Shown piece after piece: positions 16,148 to 23,492 of a DNA stretch of 28,178 nt; the stretch's first letter is position 1, and the number at the start of each line of letters is the position of its first letter. The translations under genes were made by a program, and so were the position numbers. Origin of the DNA: JBCBTJ01 sp039818665. Its GTDB lineage: Bacteria; Pseudomonadota; Alphaproteobacteria; Caulobacterales; Hyphomonadaceae. The stretch spans positions 1 to 28,178 of the forward strand of contig JBCBTJ010000043.1 of the NCBI GenBank assembly GCA_039818665.1, written 5' to 3'. The notes under the pieces are model-generated. The model was not told the DNA's origin. It worked only from the letters and a program-made list of their open reading frames with translations, and did not search any database.

Positions 16148-16567
16148 TCAATCCGCGTCGGCGAGCGCGGCGTCCATGTCTTCGTCGCTCCAGCCGAAAT
16201 GGTGGCCGATTTCGTGGATCAGCACATGCGCGACGAGCTCGCCGAGGGAGACATCGCCCCGCGCCGCCCATTCATCCAAGATCGGCCGGCGGTACAGCCA
16301 CACTTCGGGAATGTGCAGCGCCGGCGATGTCGCGCTGTCCAAGGTCAGCGGCACGCCGACATAGAGGCCGGTGAGCTCATAGGGGTCGTCGATCCCGAGG
16401 TCGTTCAACACCTTGTCGTCCGCGGCGTCGGCGATGCGAACGATGACGCGCCCCATTTTTTCCCGGAACAGCGCCGGGAAATCGTCAAGGGTCTTTTGCG
16501 CCAAGCGCTCCATGTCCTCCAAGGACGGCGCAGGGCCCAAATCGTGCAAAGGTGACGCTCGTGTCAT
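16148..16567 (-). CDS. Minimal zincin metallopeptidase-family protein
   Basis: This 139-residue cytoplasmic protein ends in the motif HEIGHHFGWSDEDM, with zinc ligands H118 and H122, catalytic E119, and the conserved SDED that follows. This is the signature of the small 'metallopeptidase family' zincins found across actinobacteria and alphaproteobacteria. The middle has the usual GVPLT and YRRPI strands. Substrates are unknown. The ribosome site before the ATG is weak. It is divergent from the ferritin-like gene and shares its upstream region. Confidence 0.85.
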   Translation of the reverse strand: MTRASPLHDLGPAPSLEDMERLAQKTLDDFPALFREKMGRVIVRIADAADDKVLNDLGIDDPYELTGLYVGVPLTLDSATSPALHIPEVWLYRRPILDEWAARGDVSLGELVAHVLIHEIGHHFGWSDEDMDAALADAD

Positions 16568-16572
16568 ATTTC

Positions 16573-16601
16573 TTGCGAGGCTCGCGCTTTCTCGCCATAC
16601 T
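16573..16601 (+). promoter_or_regulatory. Candidate sigma-70-type promoter for the ferritin-like gene
   Basis: TTGCGA (16573-16578) and CATACT (16596-16601) each match four of six consensus bases and are separated by exactly 17 bases. They lie about 50 bases upstream of the ferritin-like ATG, whose ribosome site is GAGGAG. No start site has been shown. Confidence 0.35.
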
Positions 16602-16648
16602 CAATTCGATAAGCGCGAACCAGACAAGCACCCGCGAGGAGACCCAGC

Positions 16649-17788
16649 ATGGCCGCCGACGGAACCGCCCCGATCCGCCAGATCACCAAAGACGAGGCCT
16701 ACAACGCCGTCGCGCCTGACGACTTCGCGGCCATGCTGGAGCTCGACCGCCACGAAACGCGGTCGGACGCGTTCGACAAGATCATCTCCGCGACACACGA
16801 TCATTTCTGGGATCCGCTCGACACGAAATACATCGATTTCGACGACGGGTTCGACGTCCGCAAAACGCGGATCATGCCCGAAGATTTCTGGATCTCCGGC
16901 GGCACCGAGACTGTCCGCTCGCACCTCAAGACGGAAGAAGAGCGCATCTACTTCGCCAATGAGCAGACCCGCTGGAGCCTGTCCTCGATCCTGCACGGCG
17001 AGCAGGGCGCGCTGAACCTCTCCGCCTCGCTGTGCCACGTGCTGCGCGACCCGGGCGCCCAGGAATACGCCGCCAATCAGTGCCGTGAAGAAGCGCGCCA
17101 CGTGACAGGCTTCGCCAAGTACATCCGCGCGCGTTGGGGCGCGCCCATGGAGTGCGGCGACACGCTCAAAAACCTGCTGATCGAAATCGTCCACGCGCCG
17201 GAGGTGTATAAGAAGATCGTCGGAATGCAGATGCTGATCGAAGGCCTCGCCATGGGTGCTTTCGCCGGCATCTTCCAGCAGACTGAAGACCCGACCCTGC
17301 GCAAGCTCATGCAGCTGGTCATGACCGACGAGGCGTTCCACCACAAATTCGGAAAGATCTGGGCCGACCGGACAATTCCGAAGCTCAGCCAGGACGAGCA
17401 CGACATTGTCGAAGATTGGGCGGCCCATTGTTTCCAGACCCTGCTCTTCAATCTCGCCGGCCCGCACCAGCAACGCCCGCTCTATGACCGATTCGGCATC
17501 AATCCGGACGAGGTCGCCGAAGAGCTGAAAACGATCATCACGGACGATAAGCGCCGCGAGCAAATGCAGGAGCAGGCGAACATCTTCCGCGTTCTGGTCA
17601 AAACCCTCTGGAACGCCGGCATCATCACCGACCGGACGGCGGGCGTTTACTCGACCTTCGTCAACCTCTCCGAACTCGCCGACGAGGGCGACCGCATGGT
17701 TGGCGACGACATCGCCGAGGAAGGCCTCGAATTCTTGCGCGACATCAACCAGATGGGCCGGGGCTCCGCGGCTTTGGCGGCGGAGTAG
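16649..17788 (+). CDS. Ferritin-like di-iron protein (desaturase/oxygenase-type helical bundle)
   Basis: The 379-residue protein has the ligand pattern of a carboxylate-bridged di-iron four-helix bundle. It includes E118 in HGEQGA, E148xxH151 in EEARH, E198 in LIEGLA, and E228xxH231 in DEAFHH. Spacing and ligand types resemble acyl desaturases, AurF-like oxygenases and R2-like proteins more than iron-storage ferritin. It is soluble with no signal peptide. The substrate is unknown. GAGGAG lies eight bases before ATG 16649. Its TAG stop is followed in the same frame by a glutathione S-transferase. Confidence 0.85.
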   Translation: MAADGTAPIRQITKDEAYNAVAPDDFAAMLELDRHETRSDAFDKIISATHDHFWDPLDTKYIDFDDGFDVRKTRIMPEDFWISGGTETVRSHLKTEEERIYFANEQTRWSLSSILHGEQGALNLSASLCHVLRDPGAQEYAANQCREEARHVTGFAKYIRARWGAPMECGDTLKNLLIEIVHAPEVYKKIVGMQMLIEGLAMGAFAGIFQQTEDPTLRKLMQLVMTDEAFHHKFGKIWADRTIPKLSQDEHDIVEDWAAHCFQTLLFNLAGPHQQRPLYDRFGINPDEVAEELKTIITDDKRREQMQEQANIFRVLVKTLWNAGIITDRTAGVYSTFVNLSELADEGDRMVGDDIAEEGLEFLRDINQMGRGSAALAAE

Positions 17789-17815
17789 GCGACGGCGCGC
17801 GAGACCGCTTCCCCC

Positions 17816-18439
17816 CTGAAGATCTTCGCGCCGAAGATCTCCACCTATGGCCGGGTGGTCGCCATGGTTGCGGAAGAGGCGGGGCTGGCCTGGGAGATCA
17901 TCCCCACCGATCCCAGCGCGCCTGAGCACCAAGCGCGCCATCCCTTCGGCAAGGCGCCGGCTGTCGAGCTGAACGGCGAGCGGTTCTATGAGTCGGCGGC
18001 GATCTGCCAATACATAGACGACGTCTATAATGACGGGGCGTTGCAGCCCGACGAGCCGCTGCAACGGGCCCGCATGGCGCAGTGGATCTCCGTCGCAAAC
18101 GCCTATGTCTTCCCGACCGCGGAGTACGGCCTCGTTCTACCGCGTCTCGTCGTACCGATGATGGGCGGCGAGCCGCGCGAGGATTTGATCGAAGCGGCCC
18201 TGCCCAAGATCGCCTATCAAATGACGGTCGTCAGCAATCGGCTGGAAGAGGCGTCCTACCTCGCAGGCCCTGCGGTCTCGCTCGCGGATCTGTTCATGTT
18301 CGGCGTGCTGCGCCCGGTGCAGCTCACGCCGGAGGGCAGGATGATTTTCGAAAGACTTCTTCCGCTCCGTCGTTGGGTCGAGAAGGTCGGCCACCGCCCC
18401 AGCGCCGCGGCGACGCGTTGGGACGGCGAGCCAGATTGA
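17816..18439 (+). CDS. Glutathione S-transferase family protein without a standard start codon
   Basis: The conserved GST N-terminus reads xKIFAPKISTYGRVVAMVAE (17816 on), giving 207 residues, the usual GST length. The thioredoxin-like half contains PFGKAPAVE and FYESAAICQYID (cis-Pro and Ser-binding region); the helical half ends WVEKVGHRPS. The codon at the natural start is CTG. No ATG, GTG or TTG occurs in this frame between the upstream TAG (17786-17788) and GTG 17855, and starting at 17855 would delete the first strand and part of helix 1. The frame is the same as that of the ferritin-like gene. CTG initiation, read-through, or a sequencing error are the options. Confidence 0.75.
   Translation: MKIFAPKISTYGRVVAMVAEEAGLAWEIIPTDPSAPEHQARHPFGKAPAVELNGERFYESAAICQYIDDVYNDGALQPDEPLQRARMAQWISVANAYVFPTAEYGLVLPRLVVPMMGGEPREDLIEAALPKIAYQMTVVSNRLEEASYLAGPAVSLADLFMFGVLRPVQLTPEGRMIFERLLPLRRWVEKVGHRPSAAATRWDGEPD
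17820..17840 (+). other. Perfect 9-bp inverted repeat at the GST start
   Basis: AGATCTTCG, the loop CGC, and CGAAGATCT form a perfect nine-pair hairpin. It begins two bases after the putative CTG start and 32 bases after the TAG of the ferritin-like gene. It falls within coding sequence for the first strand of the GST and could influence initiation or translation past the TAG. It is not followed by T residues, so it is not an intrinsic terminator. Confidence 0.45.
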
Positions 18440-18465
18440 CCCAACGCGCCTCTGGCGCCACTCTG

Positions 18466-18480
18466 GAACAGAGTGCGAAC
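18466..18480. promoter_or_regulatory. Candidate LexA (SOS) box upstream of mmcB
   Basis: GAAC, seven bases, then GAAC (18466-18469 and 18477-18480) is a perfect match to the alphaproteobacterial LexA box, the direct repeat GTTC-N7-GTTC read on the other strand. It ends 12 bases before the mmcB ATG. MmcB is a known SOS-induced repair protein in Caulobacter, which supports the call; binding here is not proven. Confidence 0.7.
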
Positions 18481-18492
18481 GGGGCGCGCGCC

Positions 18493-18936
18493 ATGGCCTA
18501 TGATCCCTTGTCTCCCGACGCAGCGGCGATCGCGCGCGGCGTCCTGCGTCTGTTCGAAGCGCTCGGCCATTGCGGGATCACCGAAATGACCCTCGCCAAC
18601 GGCCGGCGCGCCGATGTCGCTGCCCTGGGCCCAGGTGGCGAGGTCTCGATAGTGGAGGTGAAATCCTCCGTCGCCGATTTTCGAGCCGATGCGAAATGGC
18701 CTGACTATCAGCCCTATTGCGACCGATTCTACTTCGCCGTCGGTCACACTTTTCCAGCCGATCTCATTCCTGACGAGGCGGGACTGATCATCGCGGACGG
18801 TTTCGGCGGAGCGGTTGTCCGGGAATCGACCGAGGCGCCCCTGGCGGCCGCGCGGCGCAAGGCGGTGACCCTGCGCTTCGCCCGCATGGCGGCCCAGCGT
18901 CTGACGCGGCTGGACGCCGCCGGCGCCGGAGCCTAA
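18493..18936 (+). CDS. mmcB: MmcB family DNA repair protein (PD-(D/E)xK nuclease-like)
   Basis: This 147-residue protein matches MmcB, an alphaproteobacterial DNA repair protein with a restriction-endonuclease-like fold. The nuclease core is visible: the Asp in RRADVAAL (about 36-43), then IVEVKSS (about 52-58) with the ExK pair, followed by the family segment DFRADAKWPDYQPYCDRFYFAV. The Caulobacter protein is induced by DNA damage and is thought to act with the error-prone ImuB/DnaE2 pathway. A perfect GAAC-N7-GAAC LexA box lies just upstream. The next gene, with a clamp-binding motif, starts nine bases after its stop, so the two probably share a transcript. Confidence 0.9.
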   Translation: MAYDPLSPDAAAIARGVLRLFEALGHCGITEMTLANGRRADVAALGPGGEVSIVEVKSSVADFRADAKWPDYQPYCDRFYFAVGHTFPADLIPDEAGLIIADGFGGAVVRESTEAPLAAARRKAVTLRFARMAAQRLTRLDAAGAGA

Positions 18937-18945
18937 GCCCGCGCG

Positions 18946-19494
18946 ATGAGCCACGCCTATCCCCTCGCGCGCACCGTCGACGAGGCGCTCGCCGCCGAGG
19001 GCGACCGCGCCCGCACGCGCCGCGACGCCGAAACGGCCGCGGGCGACGAAGTGCTCGTCGCGTCTCTGGAAACCGAGTGGCTGACCCCGGCCAAGGCCGA
19101 CCGCGAGGCTCTGATCGCCCGCGCCGAATCCGGCGTCGAGGAGGGCTTCGTCCAGCGCTATGAAGACGCCGACGGCGCGCCGGTTTTGGCCGTGACCTAT
19201 TGGAAGCTGGTCGATGCGCCGAAGCCTAAAAAGGCCGCACCCAAGGCCAAGAAGAAAGTGGCCGACGAACACACGGACGACCTCTACTTCCGCGCCGGGC
19301 GCACCAAATCGCGCCGCCGCCGAAAGGCGTCGGACCCCAATCAGCTCGACTTGTTCGGCGGCCCGGATCAGCAAGGTTATGAGCGCCGCGACCCGGACAA
19401 TCCGGGCGTCGTCCTGACCGACGAAGAGGGCGACGGCACCGCCTTCGGCGTAGCCCCGCGCAGCGAACAAGATGACGTCGACAGCGCTCAATAG
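18946..19494 (+). CDS. Hypothetical basic protein with a beta-clamp-binding motif
   Basis: The 182-residue soluble protein is of no family I recognise. The N-terminal half (1-90) is mixed alpha/beta and ends AVTYWKLVD. Then come a Lys/Pro/Ala-rich basic linker (about 91-105), a second basic patch KSRRRRK (121-127), and QLDLF at 133-137, the canonical pentapeptide used to bind the DNA polymerase sliding clamp. The C-terminus is acidic and probably disordered. The basic patches plus clamp motif suggest a DNA-associated replication or repair factor; this is inference. It follows mmcB by nine bases and likely shares its SOS control. Confidence 0.75.
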   Translation: MSHAYPLARTVDEALAAEGDRARTRRDAETAAGDEVLVASLETEWLTPAKADREALIARAESGVEEGFVQRYEDADGAPVLAVTYWKLVDAPKPKKAAPKAKKKVADEHTDDLYFRAGRTKSRRRRKASDPNQLDLFGGPDQQGYERRDPDNPGVVLTDEEGDGTAFGVAPRSEQDDVDSAQ

Positions 19495-19560
19495 ATCGTG
19501 AGCACCCTGGCGGCGGTCCATCACGATCGCAACTCTCTCAAAGATCAGAAAGGACGCCGC

Positions 19561-20895
19561 ATGTTCACCCTCCGCCTCGCTCTCGGCGCGGCCGCCGCGC
19601 TTGCGATCGCCGCATGCGGTTCGGCCGTCTCCAATCCTTTCGCCAGCAACGAGGACGCCGCCGCGCCAGCGGCGAGCGTGGCGCCGACGGACCTGCAACG
19701 CGGCGTCTTGAGTTTTGCGGACGCGCTCGAGCCGTCGCTCGACTCCGTTGTCCGCGTGGTGAATTTCCAAGAACGCGAAGGCGGCTTGGCGCCGGCGGGT
19801 TCGGGGTCCGGCGCGGTTATCGACGCCGAGCGCGGCCTCATCCTCACCAACGCCCATGTTGTCGACAACGGCGTCGCATTCGCGCTCGAGCTTAAGGACC
19901 GGCGCCGACTGGAGGCGCGGCTGGTCGGGCAGGATCGGGCGACGGATATCGCGCTCCTGCAAGTGGACCCTGACAATTTGAAAGCGATCGAGGTGTCCGA
20001 AGCTGATGATCTGCGCGTCGGCGACGTGGTTTTCGCCGTGGGATATCCGCTCGGTCTCGAACAAACGCTGACCTTCGGCGTGGTGTCCGGCCTCGGCCGG
20101 TCGACAGGGTCCGGCCTCCAAGATTTCATTCAGACGGATGCGGCGATCAATTCCGGCAATTCCGGGGGGCCTCTGCTCGACAGCCGCGGACGGCTGATTG
20201 GCGTGAACACCGCCATCCTCTCTCAGTCTGGAGGCAATATCGGCATCGGCTTCTCCGTGCCCACGGCGATCGCGCTGCGCGTCGCCGATCAGCTCGCCGC
20301 CTATGGCGAAGTGCGCCGTGGCGCGATCGGCGTCGCCATCGGCCCGGTCACCCTCGAAGCGTCGGCCGCGGCGGGCATCGACACTTGGGACGGCGCCTTG
20401 ATCGCCCAGGTCGACGCCGGCTCTCCGGCCGAGACCGCCGGTCTCCTGCCAGGCGACATCATCGTCTCCTTCGACGGCCGCGAGATCCGCACTCCGCAGT
20501 CGCTCCGCACCGCAATCGGCGTGGCGGACGCCGGCCGGCCCGTCGGCCTGGCGTACATCCGCGGCGGCGAGCTTCAGAACGCGACCGTCATCCCCGAACC
20601 CTTGCAGCCGCCGCTTGTCGCCGGCCTCAGCGAGCTTGGCGCCGCGATCCGCCCGCTACGTCTGACCGACCCGGTTCCGACAGGTCTCCAGGGGGCCTGG
20701 GTGCGCGAGGTCGCGCCGGGATCGCCCGCCGCGCTCGCCGGGCTCCGTGTGGGCGACGTGGTCGTCGGCGTGAACCGCGAGCTGGTCGCCAACGCCCGCC
20801 AGTGCGACCGGCTGGTCAGCGAAAGCCACGGCCGCGCCCAGCTCGCGGTCTACCGCGCGGGCATCGTGGTGCCGGTGCTGATCGACGCCGCCTAG
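19561..20895 (+). CDS. S1C (HtrA/DegQ-like) serine protease lipoprotein with two PDZ domains
   Basis: This 444-residue product has a lipoprotein signal peptide (lipobox AIAAC, Cys19). The trypsin-like domain shows the triad H99 in TNAHVV, D129 in ATDIALL and S201 in GNSGGPL. Two PDZ domains follow (about 250-340 and 365-440). The first has AGLLPGDIIVSFDG and the second AGLRVGDVVVGVN. HtrA proteases degrade or refold damaged envelope proteins; membrane tethering by lipid is unusual for the DegP/DegQ type. ATG 19561 was chosen because AAAGGA sits eight bases upstream and the signal peptide begins there. It lies between the clamp-motif gene and ruvC. Confidence 0.9.
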   Translation: MFTLRLALGAAAALAIAACGSAVSNPFASNEDAAAPAASVAPTDLQRGVLSFADALEPSLDSVVRVVNFQEREGGLAPAGSGSGAVIDAERGLILTNAHVVDNGVAFALELKDRRRLEARLVGQDRATDIALLQVDPDNLKAIEVSEADDLRVGDVVFAVGYPLGLEQTLTFGVVSGLGRSTGSGLQDFIQTDAAINSGNSGGPLLDSRGRLIGVNTAILSQSGGNIGIGFSVPTAIALRVADQLAAYGEVRRGAIGVAIGPVTLEASAAAGIDTWDGALIAQVDAGSPAETAGLLPGDIIVSFDGREIRTPQSLRTAIGVADAGRPVGLAYIRGGELQNATVIPEPLQPPLVAGLSELGAAIRPLRLTDPVPTGLQGAWVREVAPGSPAALAGLRVGDVVVGVNRELVANARQCDRLVSESHGRAQLAVYRAGIVVPVLIDAA

Positions 20896-20921
20896 CAAGC
20901 CTCGACGGGGCTTCCCACGCG

Positions 20922-20936
20922 GAACAAATCGCGAAA
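20922..20936. promoter_or_regulatory. Near-match LexA box upstream of ruvC
   Basis: GAAC-N7-GAAA (20922-20925 and 20933-20936) matches seven of eight fixed bases of the alphaproteobacterial LexA box. It is 42 bases before the ruvC ATG, a normal operator position. ruvAB is SOS-induced in E. coli, so control here is plausible, but one mismatch makes it uncertain. Confidence 0.4.
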
Positions 20937-20978
20937 CAAGTAGGGTTCGGTTAACCAAAGGCCGGCACGCCCGAGCCC

Positions 20979-21479
20979 ATGAAAACACCCCTGCGCATTC
21001 TCGGAATCGATCCCGGCCTCCGCCACACTGGCTGGGGCGTCGTTGAGCTGGACGGCGCCCGCCTCGGTCATATCGCCCATGGGGTCATCCGGCCGGACAC
21101 GGACGCGTCGCTCGCCAAGCGCCTCGCCACAATCTTCTCCGAAGTCTCAGCCCTGATCATCGAACACCGTCCCGACGCCGCCGGGATTGAGGAGACGTTG
21201 GTGAACGTCAACGCCCGCGCCGCCCTGAAGCTCGGCCAGGCCCGCGGCGCGGCCATGGCGGCGCTGGCGTGCGAAGGGCTCGAGGTCGGCGAATTCGCGC
21301 CGCGCAAGATCAAGCTCGCCGTGGTCGGCACCGGCGCCGCGGACAAGGACCAGATCGCCTTCATGGTGAAAACGCTGCTTCCCAAGGCCGGCAAGACCAC
21401 GTCCGACAGCGCCGACGCGCTCGCCTGCGCCATTTGCGCGGCCCATCACCTGCCGGCGCATTTGAGGGCTGCGGCATGA
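20979..21479 (+). CDS. ruvC: Crossover junction endodeoxyribonuclease RuvC
   Basis: RuvC cuts Holliday junctions during recombination and repair, working with RuvAB. The 166-residue product has the RNase H-like core with all four acidic residues: D11 (ILGIDPGLRHTGWG), E71 (GIEETLVNVNA), D143 and D146 (TSDSADALA). The order and spacing match E. coli D7/E66/D138/D141. The ribosome site before ATG 20979 is weak. Its TGA overlaps the ruvA ATG as ATGA, so the two are coupled. Confidence 0.98.
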   Translation: MKTPLRILGIDPGLRHTGWGVVELDGARLGHIAHGVIRPDTDASLAKRLATIFSEVSALIIEHRPDAAGIEETLVNVNARAALKLGQARGAAMAALACEGLEVGEFAPRKIKLAVVGTGAADKDQIAFMVKTLLPKAGKTTSDSADALACAICAAHHLPAHLRAAA

Positions 21480-22096
21480 TCGGCCGGCTCCGTGGAACGG
21501 TCGCCTCCATCGGGGCCGACCATTTGCTGATCGACGTCGGCGGCGTCGGCTATGTGGCGGCGGCCGGAACCTCGCTGCTCTCTAAAGTCGCCGCGGGCGA
21601 ACCGGCGGAGCTGCACGTCGAAACGCTGATGAGCGAGAACGCCATCAAGCTCTACGCCTTCGAGACCGACGAAGCGCGGGCCTGGTTCGTCCGCCTCCAA
21701 GATGTGCCGGGCGTCGGCGCCAAGGCGGCGATGGCGGTGCTCGACGCCCTCGGGCCCTCCGGCCTGATGGACGCCATCGCGCTCGGCGACGCGGCGTCGG
21801 TGAAACGGGCCAAGGGCGTGGGCCAAAAGCTGGCCGAGCGGATCGTGGGCGAACTCGCCGGCAAGCCGCCGCCCATGGGCCGGTTCGGGGCGTTCGAGGC
21901 GGACGCATCGGCTTCGGCCCGCAGCCAGCTCGCCGCCGCGACGACGGGGTCGCGCGGGGAGGCGGTTTCGGCGCTTGTTAATCTTGGCTACGCCCAAGCC
22001 GACGCGGCGCGCGCCGTCGCGGCGGCGGCCAAAGGCGATGACGGCAAGGGCGTCGAGTCGCTGATCAAAGAGGCGCTGAAGGAGCTCGCGTCGTGA
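21476..22096 (+). CDS. ruvA: Holliday junction branch migration protein RuvA
   Basis: RuvA binds four-way junctions as a tetramer and loads the RuvB motor. The 206-residue product starts with the typical MIGRLRGTV. An N-terminal OB-fold (about 1-63) is followed by two helix-hairpin-helix motifs (VPGVGAKAAMAVL and KGVGQKLAERIV). After a flexible linker comes the C-terminal RuvB-binding domain (EAVSALVNLGYAQADAARAV). It overlaps ruvC by four bases and ruvB by four bases (GTGA). Confidence 0.98.
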   Translation: MIGRLRGTVASIGADHLLIDVGGVGYVAAAGTSLLSKVAAGEPAELHVETLMSENAIKLYAFETDEARAWFVRLQDVPGVGAKAAMAVLDALGPSGLMDAIALGDAASVKRAKGVGQKLAERIVGELAGKPPPMGRFGAFEADASASARSQLAAATTGSRGEAVSALVNLGYAQADAARAVAAAAKGDDGKGVESLIKEALKELAS

Positions 22097-23127
22097 GCCG
22101 CGACGGCCTCGCCACAGACCCCGAACGCCAGGCTGGCGACGGGCTCGACCGGGCCCTGCGCCCGCTGAGCTTCGACGACTATACCGGCCAAGAATCCGCC
22201 AAAGCCAATCTCAAAGTCTTCGTCGAGGCCGCCCGTAATCGCGGCGACGCGCTGGACCATGTGCTCCTGTTCGGCCCCCCCGGCCTCGGCAAGACCACGC
22301 TTGCCCAGATCCTATCCCGCGAAATGGGCGTTGGTTTTCGCTCGACCTCCGGTCCGGTCATCGCCAAAGCGGGCGACCTCGCCGCGATCCTCACCAATCT
22401 CGAGCCCAACGACGTCCTCTTCATCGACGAGATCCACCGCCTCCCAGCGGCCGTCGAAGAGATCCTCTATCCCGCCATGGAGGATTACGCGCTCGACATT
22501 CTGATCGGGGAGGGCCCCTCGGCGCGCTCTGTCCGGCTCGATCTCTCGCCTTTCACCCTGGTCGGCGCGACGACGCGGGCGGGTCTCCTCGCCAACCCCT
22601 TGCGTGACCGGTTCGGCATTCCCGTGCGACTCGAATTCTACACGCCGGCTGAGCTCGGCAAGATCGTCCTCGCCGGCGGCCGCAAGCTTGGCGCCGCGAT
22701 CACGGCTGACGGCGCGGAAGAAATCGCCAAGCGCGCCCGAGGCACGCCCCGCATCGCCGTCCGCTTGCTTCGCCGGGTCCGCGACTTCGCCGAAGCCGAC
22801 GGCTCGAAGATCGACCGCGCCGCCGCCGCGAAAGCGCTGGCCCGGCTTGAAGTCGACGATGACGGCCTCGACGCCCTCGACCGGCGCTATCTCAACGCGC
22901 TCGTGGTCACCTATGGCGGCGGTCCGGTCGGGGCGGACACGCTCGCCGCGGCTCTATCCGAAGCCCGCGACGCCGTGGAAGAGGTGATCGAGCCGTATTT
23001 GATGCAAAAGGGCTATGTGGCCCGCACGCCGCGCGGCCGGGTCGCCGCGCCGCTCGCTTACAAACGCTTGGGGCTGGCCCCGCCCAGCCAGCCGCCGCAG
23101 CCTGGATTGTTTGAAGACGAGGCCTAA
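22093..23127 (+). CDS. ruvB: Holliday junction branch migration ATPase RuvB
   Basis: RuvB is the hexameric AAA+ helicase that drives branch migration. The 344-residue product shows Walker A GPPGLGKTT, Walker B LFIDEIHR, sensor 1 GATTRAG and the arginine-finger segment PLRDRFG. The C-terminal winged-helix domain ends near GRVAAPLAYKRLGL and is followed by a short tail. GTG 22093 overlaps the ruvA stop. Its TAA overlaps by three bases the stop of a small convergent membrane-protein gene. Confidence 0.98.
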   Translation: MSRDGLATDPERQAGDGLDRALRPLSFDDYTGQESAKANLKVFVEAARNRGDALDHVLLFGPPGLGKTTLAQILSREMGVGFRSTSGPVIAKAGDLAAILTNLEPNDVLFIDEIHRLPAAVEEILYPAMEDYALDILIGEGPSARSVRLDLSPFTLVGATTRAGLLANPLRDRFGIPVRLEFYTPAELGKIVLAGGRKLGAAITADGAEEIAKRARGTPRIAVRLLRRVRDFAEADGSKIDRAAAAKALARLEVDDDGLDALDRRYLNALVVTYGGGPVGADTLAAALSEARDAVEEVIEPYLMQKGYVARTPRGRVAAPLAYKRLGLAPPSQPPQPGLFEDEA

Positions 23128-23321
23128 GCCTCTTCCACGTCGCGCCAGCAGACAAGTGCGATCGCCATCAATGCAGCGCCCAGCGCAATCACGACGCCGC
23201 CGGCCAGCGGCGCTTTGAAGATGAAAACGCACCCGACAAACGACGCCACAAGACCTCCAAGGCCGGTTTTCTCCGCAATGGATTGACCCAGCGTTCCAGC
23301 GGTCTTGTTCGGTGCGCGCAT
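23124..23321 (-). CDS. Small two-helix membrane protein, unknown function
   Basis: The 65-residue product has two predicted membrane segments (about 21-36 and 39-58) joined by a tight turn (KAPLAG), with a charged N-terminus and an acidic C-terminus (RDVEEA). I do not recognise a family. ATG 23321 is preceded by GAGGA at a normal distance, which supports a real gene. It is convergent with ruvB, the two stops overlapping. Confidence 0.65.
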   Translation of the reverse strand: MRAPNKTAGTLGQSIAEKTGLGGLVASFVGCVFIFKAPLAGGVVIALGAALMAIALVCWRDVEEA

Positions 23322-23492
23322 CGAATGTCCTCAATTGATCGAGCTTGCATATTAACCCGTCGATCTTGGCAAAGTATTGCGCGAATGGGGCGATTTCGCG
23401 CTGTTATCCGGCGGGAAAGCGGCTTGTCGGGCTGGTCATTTCGGTTGATCGGCGGTTCCATGGCCGCCTCAAGACGACGGCAGGAGGGGCGG

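Noticed and set aside
16601..18064. Long open frame on the minus strand (487 codons) opposite the ferritin-like gene and GST
   Set aside because: It is antisense to genes with clear motifs and good ribosome sites; its translation is low-complexity and lacks domain features, as expected for a GC-rich shadow frame.
17855..18439. GST starting at GTG 17855
   Set aside because: This start would remove the first strand and part of the first helix of the thioredoxin-like domain, which are clearly encoded upstream in the same frame.
18256..20121. Long minus-strand open frame (621 codons) across mmcB, the clamp-motif gene and the S1C protease
   Set aside because: Three recognisable plus-strand genes occupy the same DNA; the antisense product shows no domain pattern.
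23080..23124. QPGLF near the RuvB C-terminus as a clamp-binding motif
   Set aside because: It lacks the Leu and acidic/Ser positions of the QL(S/D)LF consensus, and RuvB tails often end in similar Pro-rich sequence.
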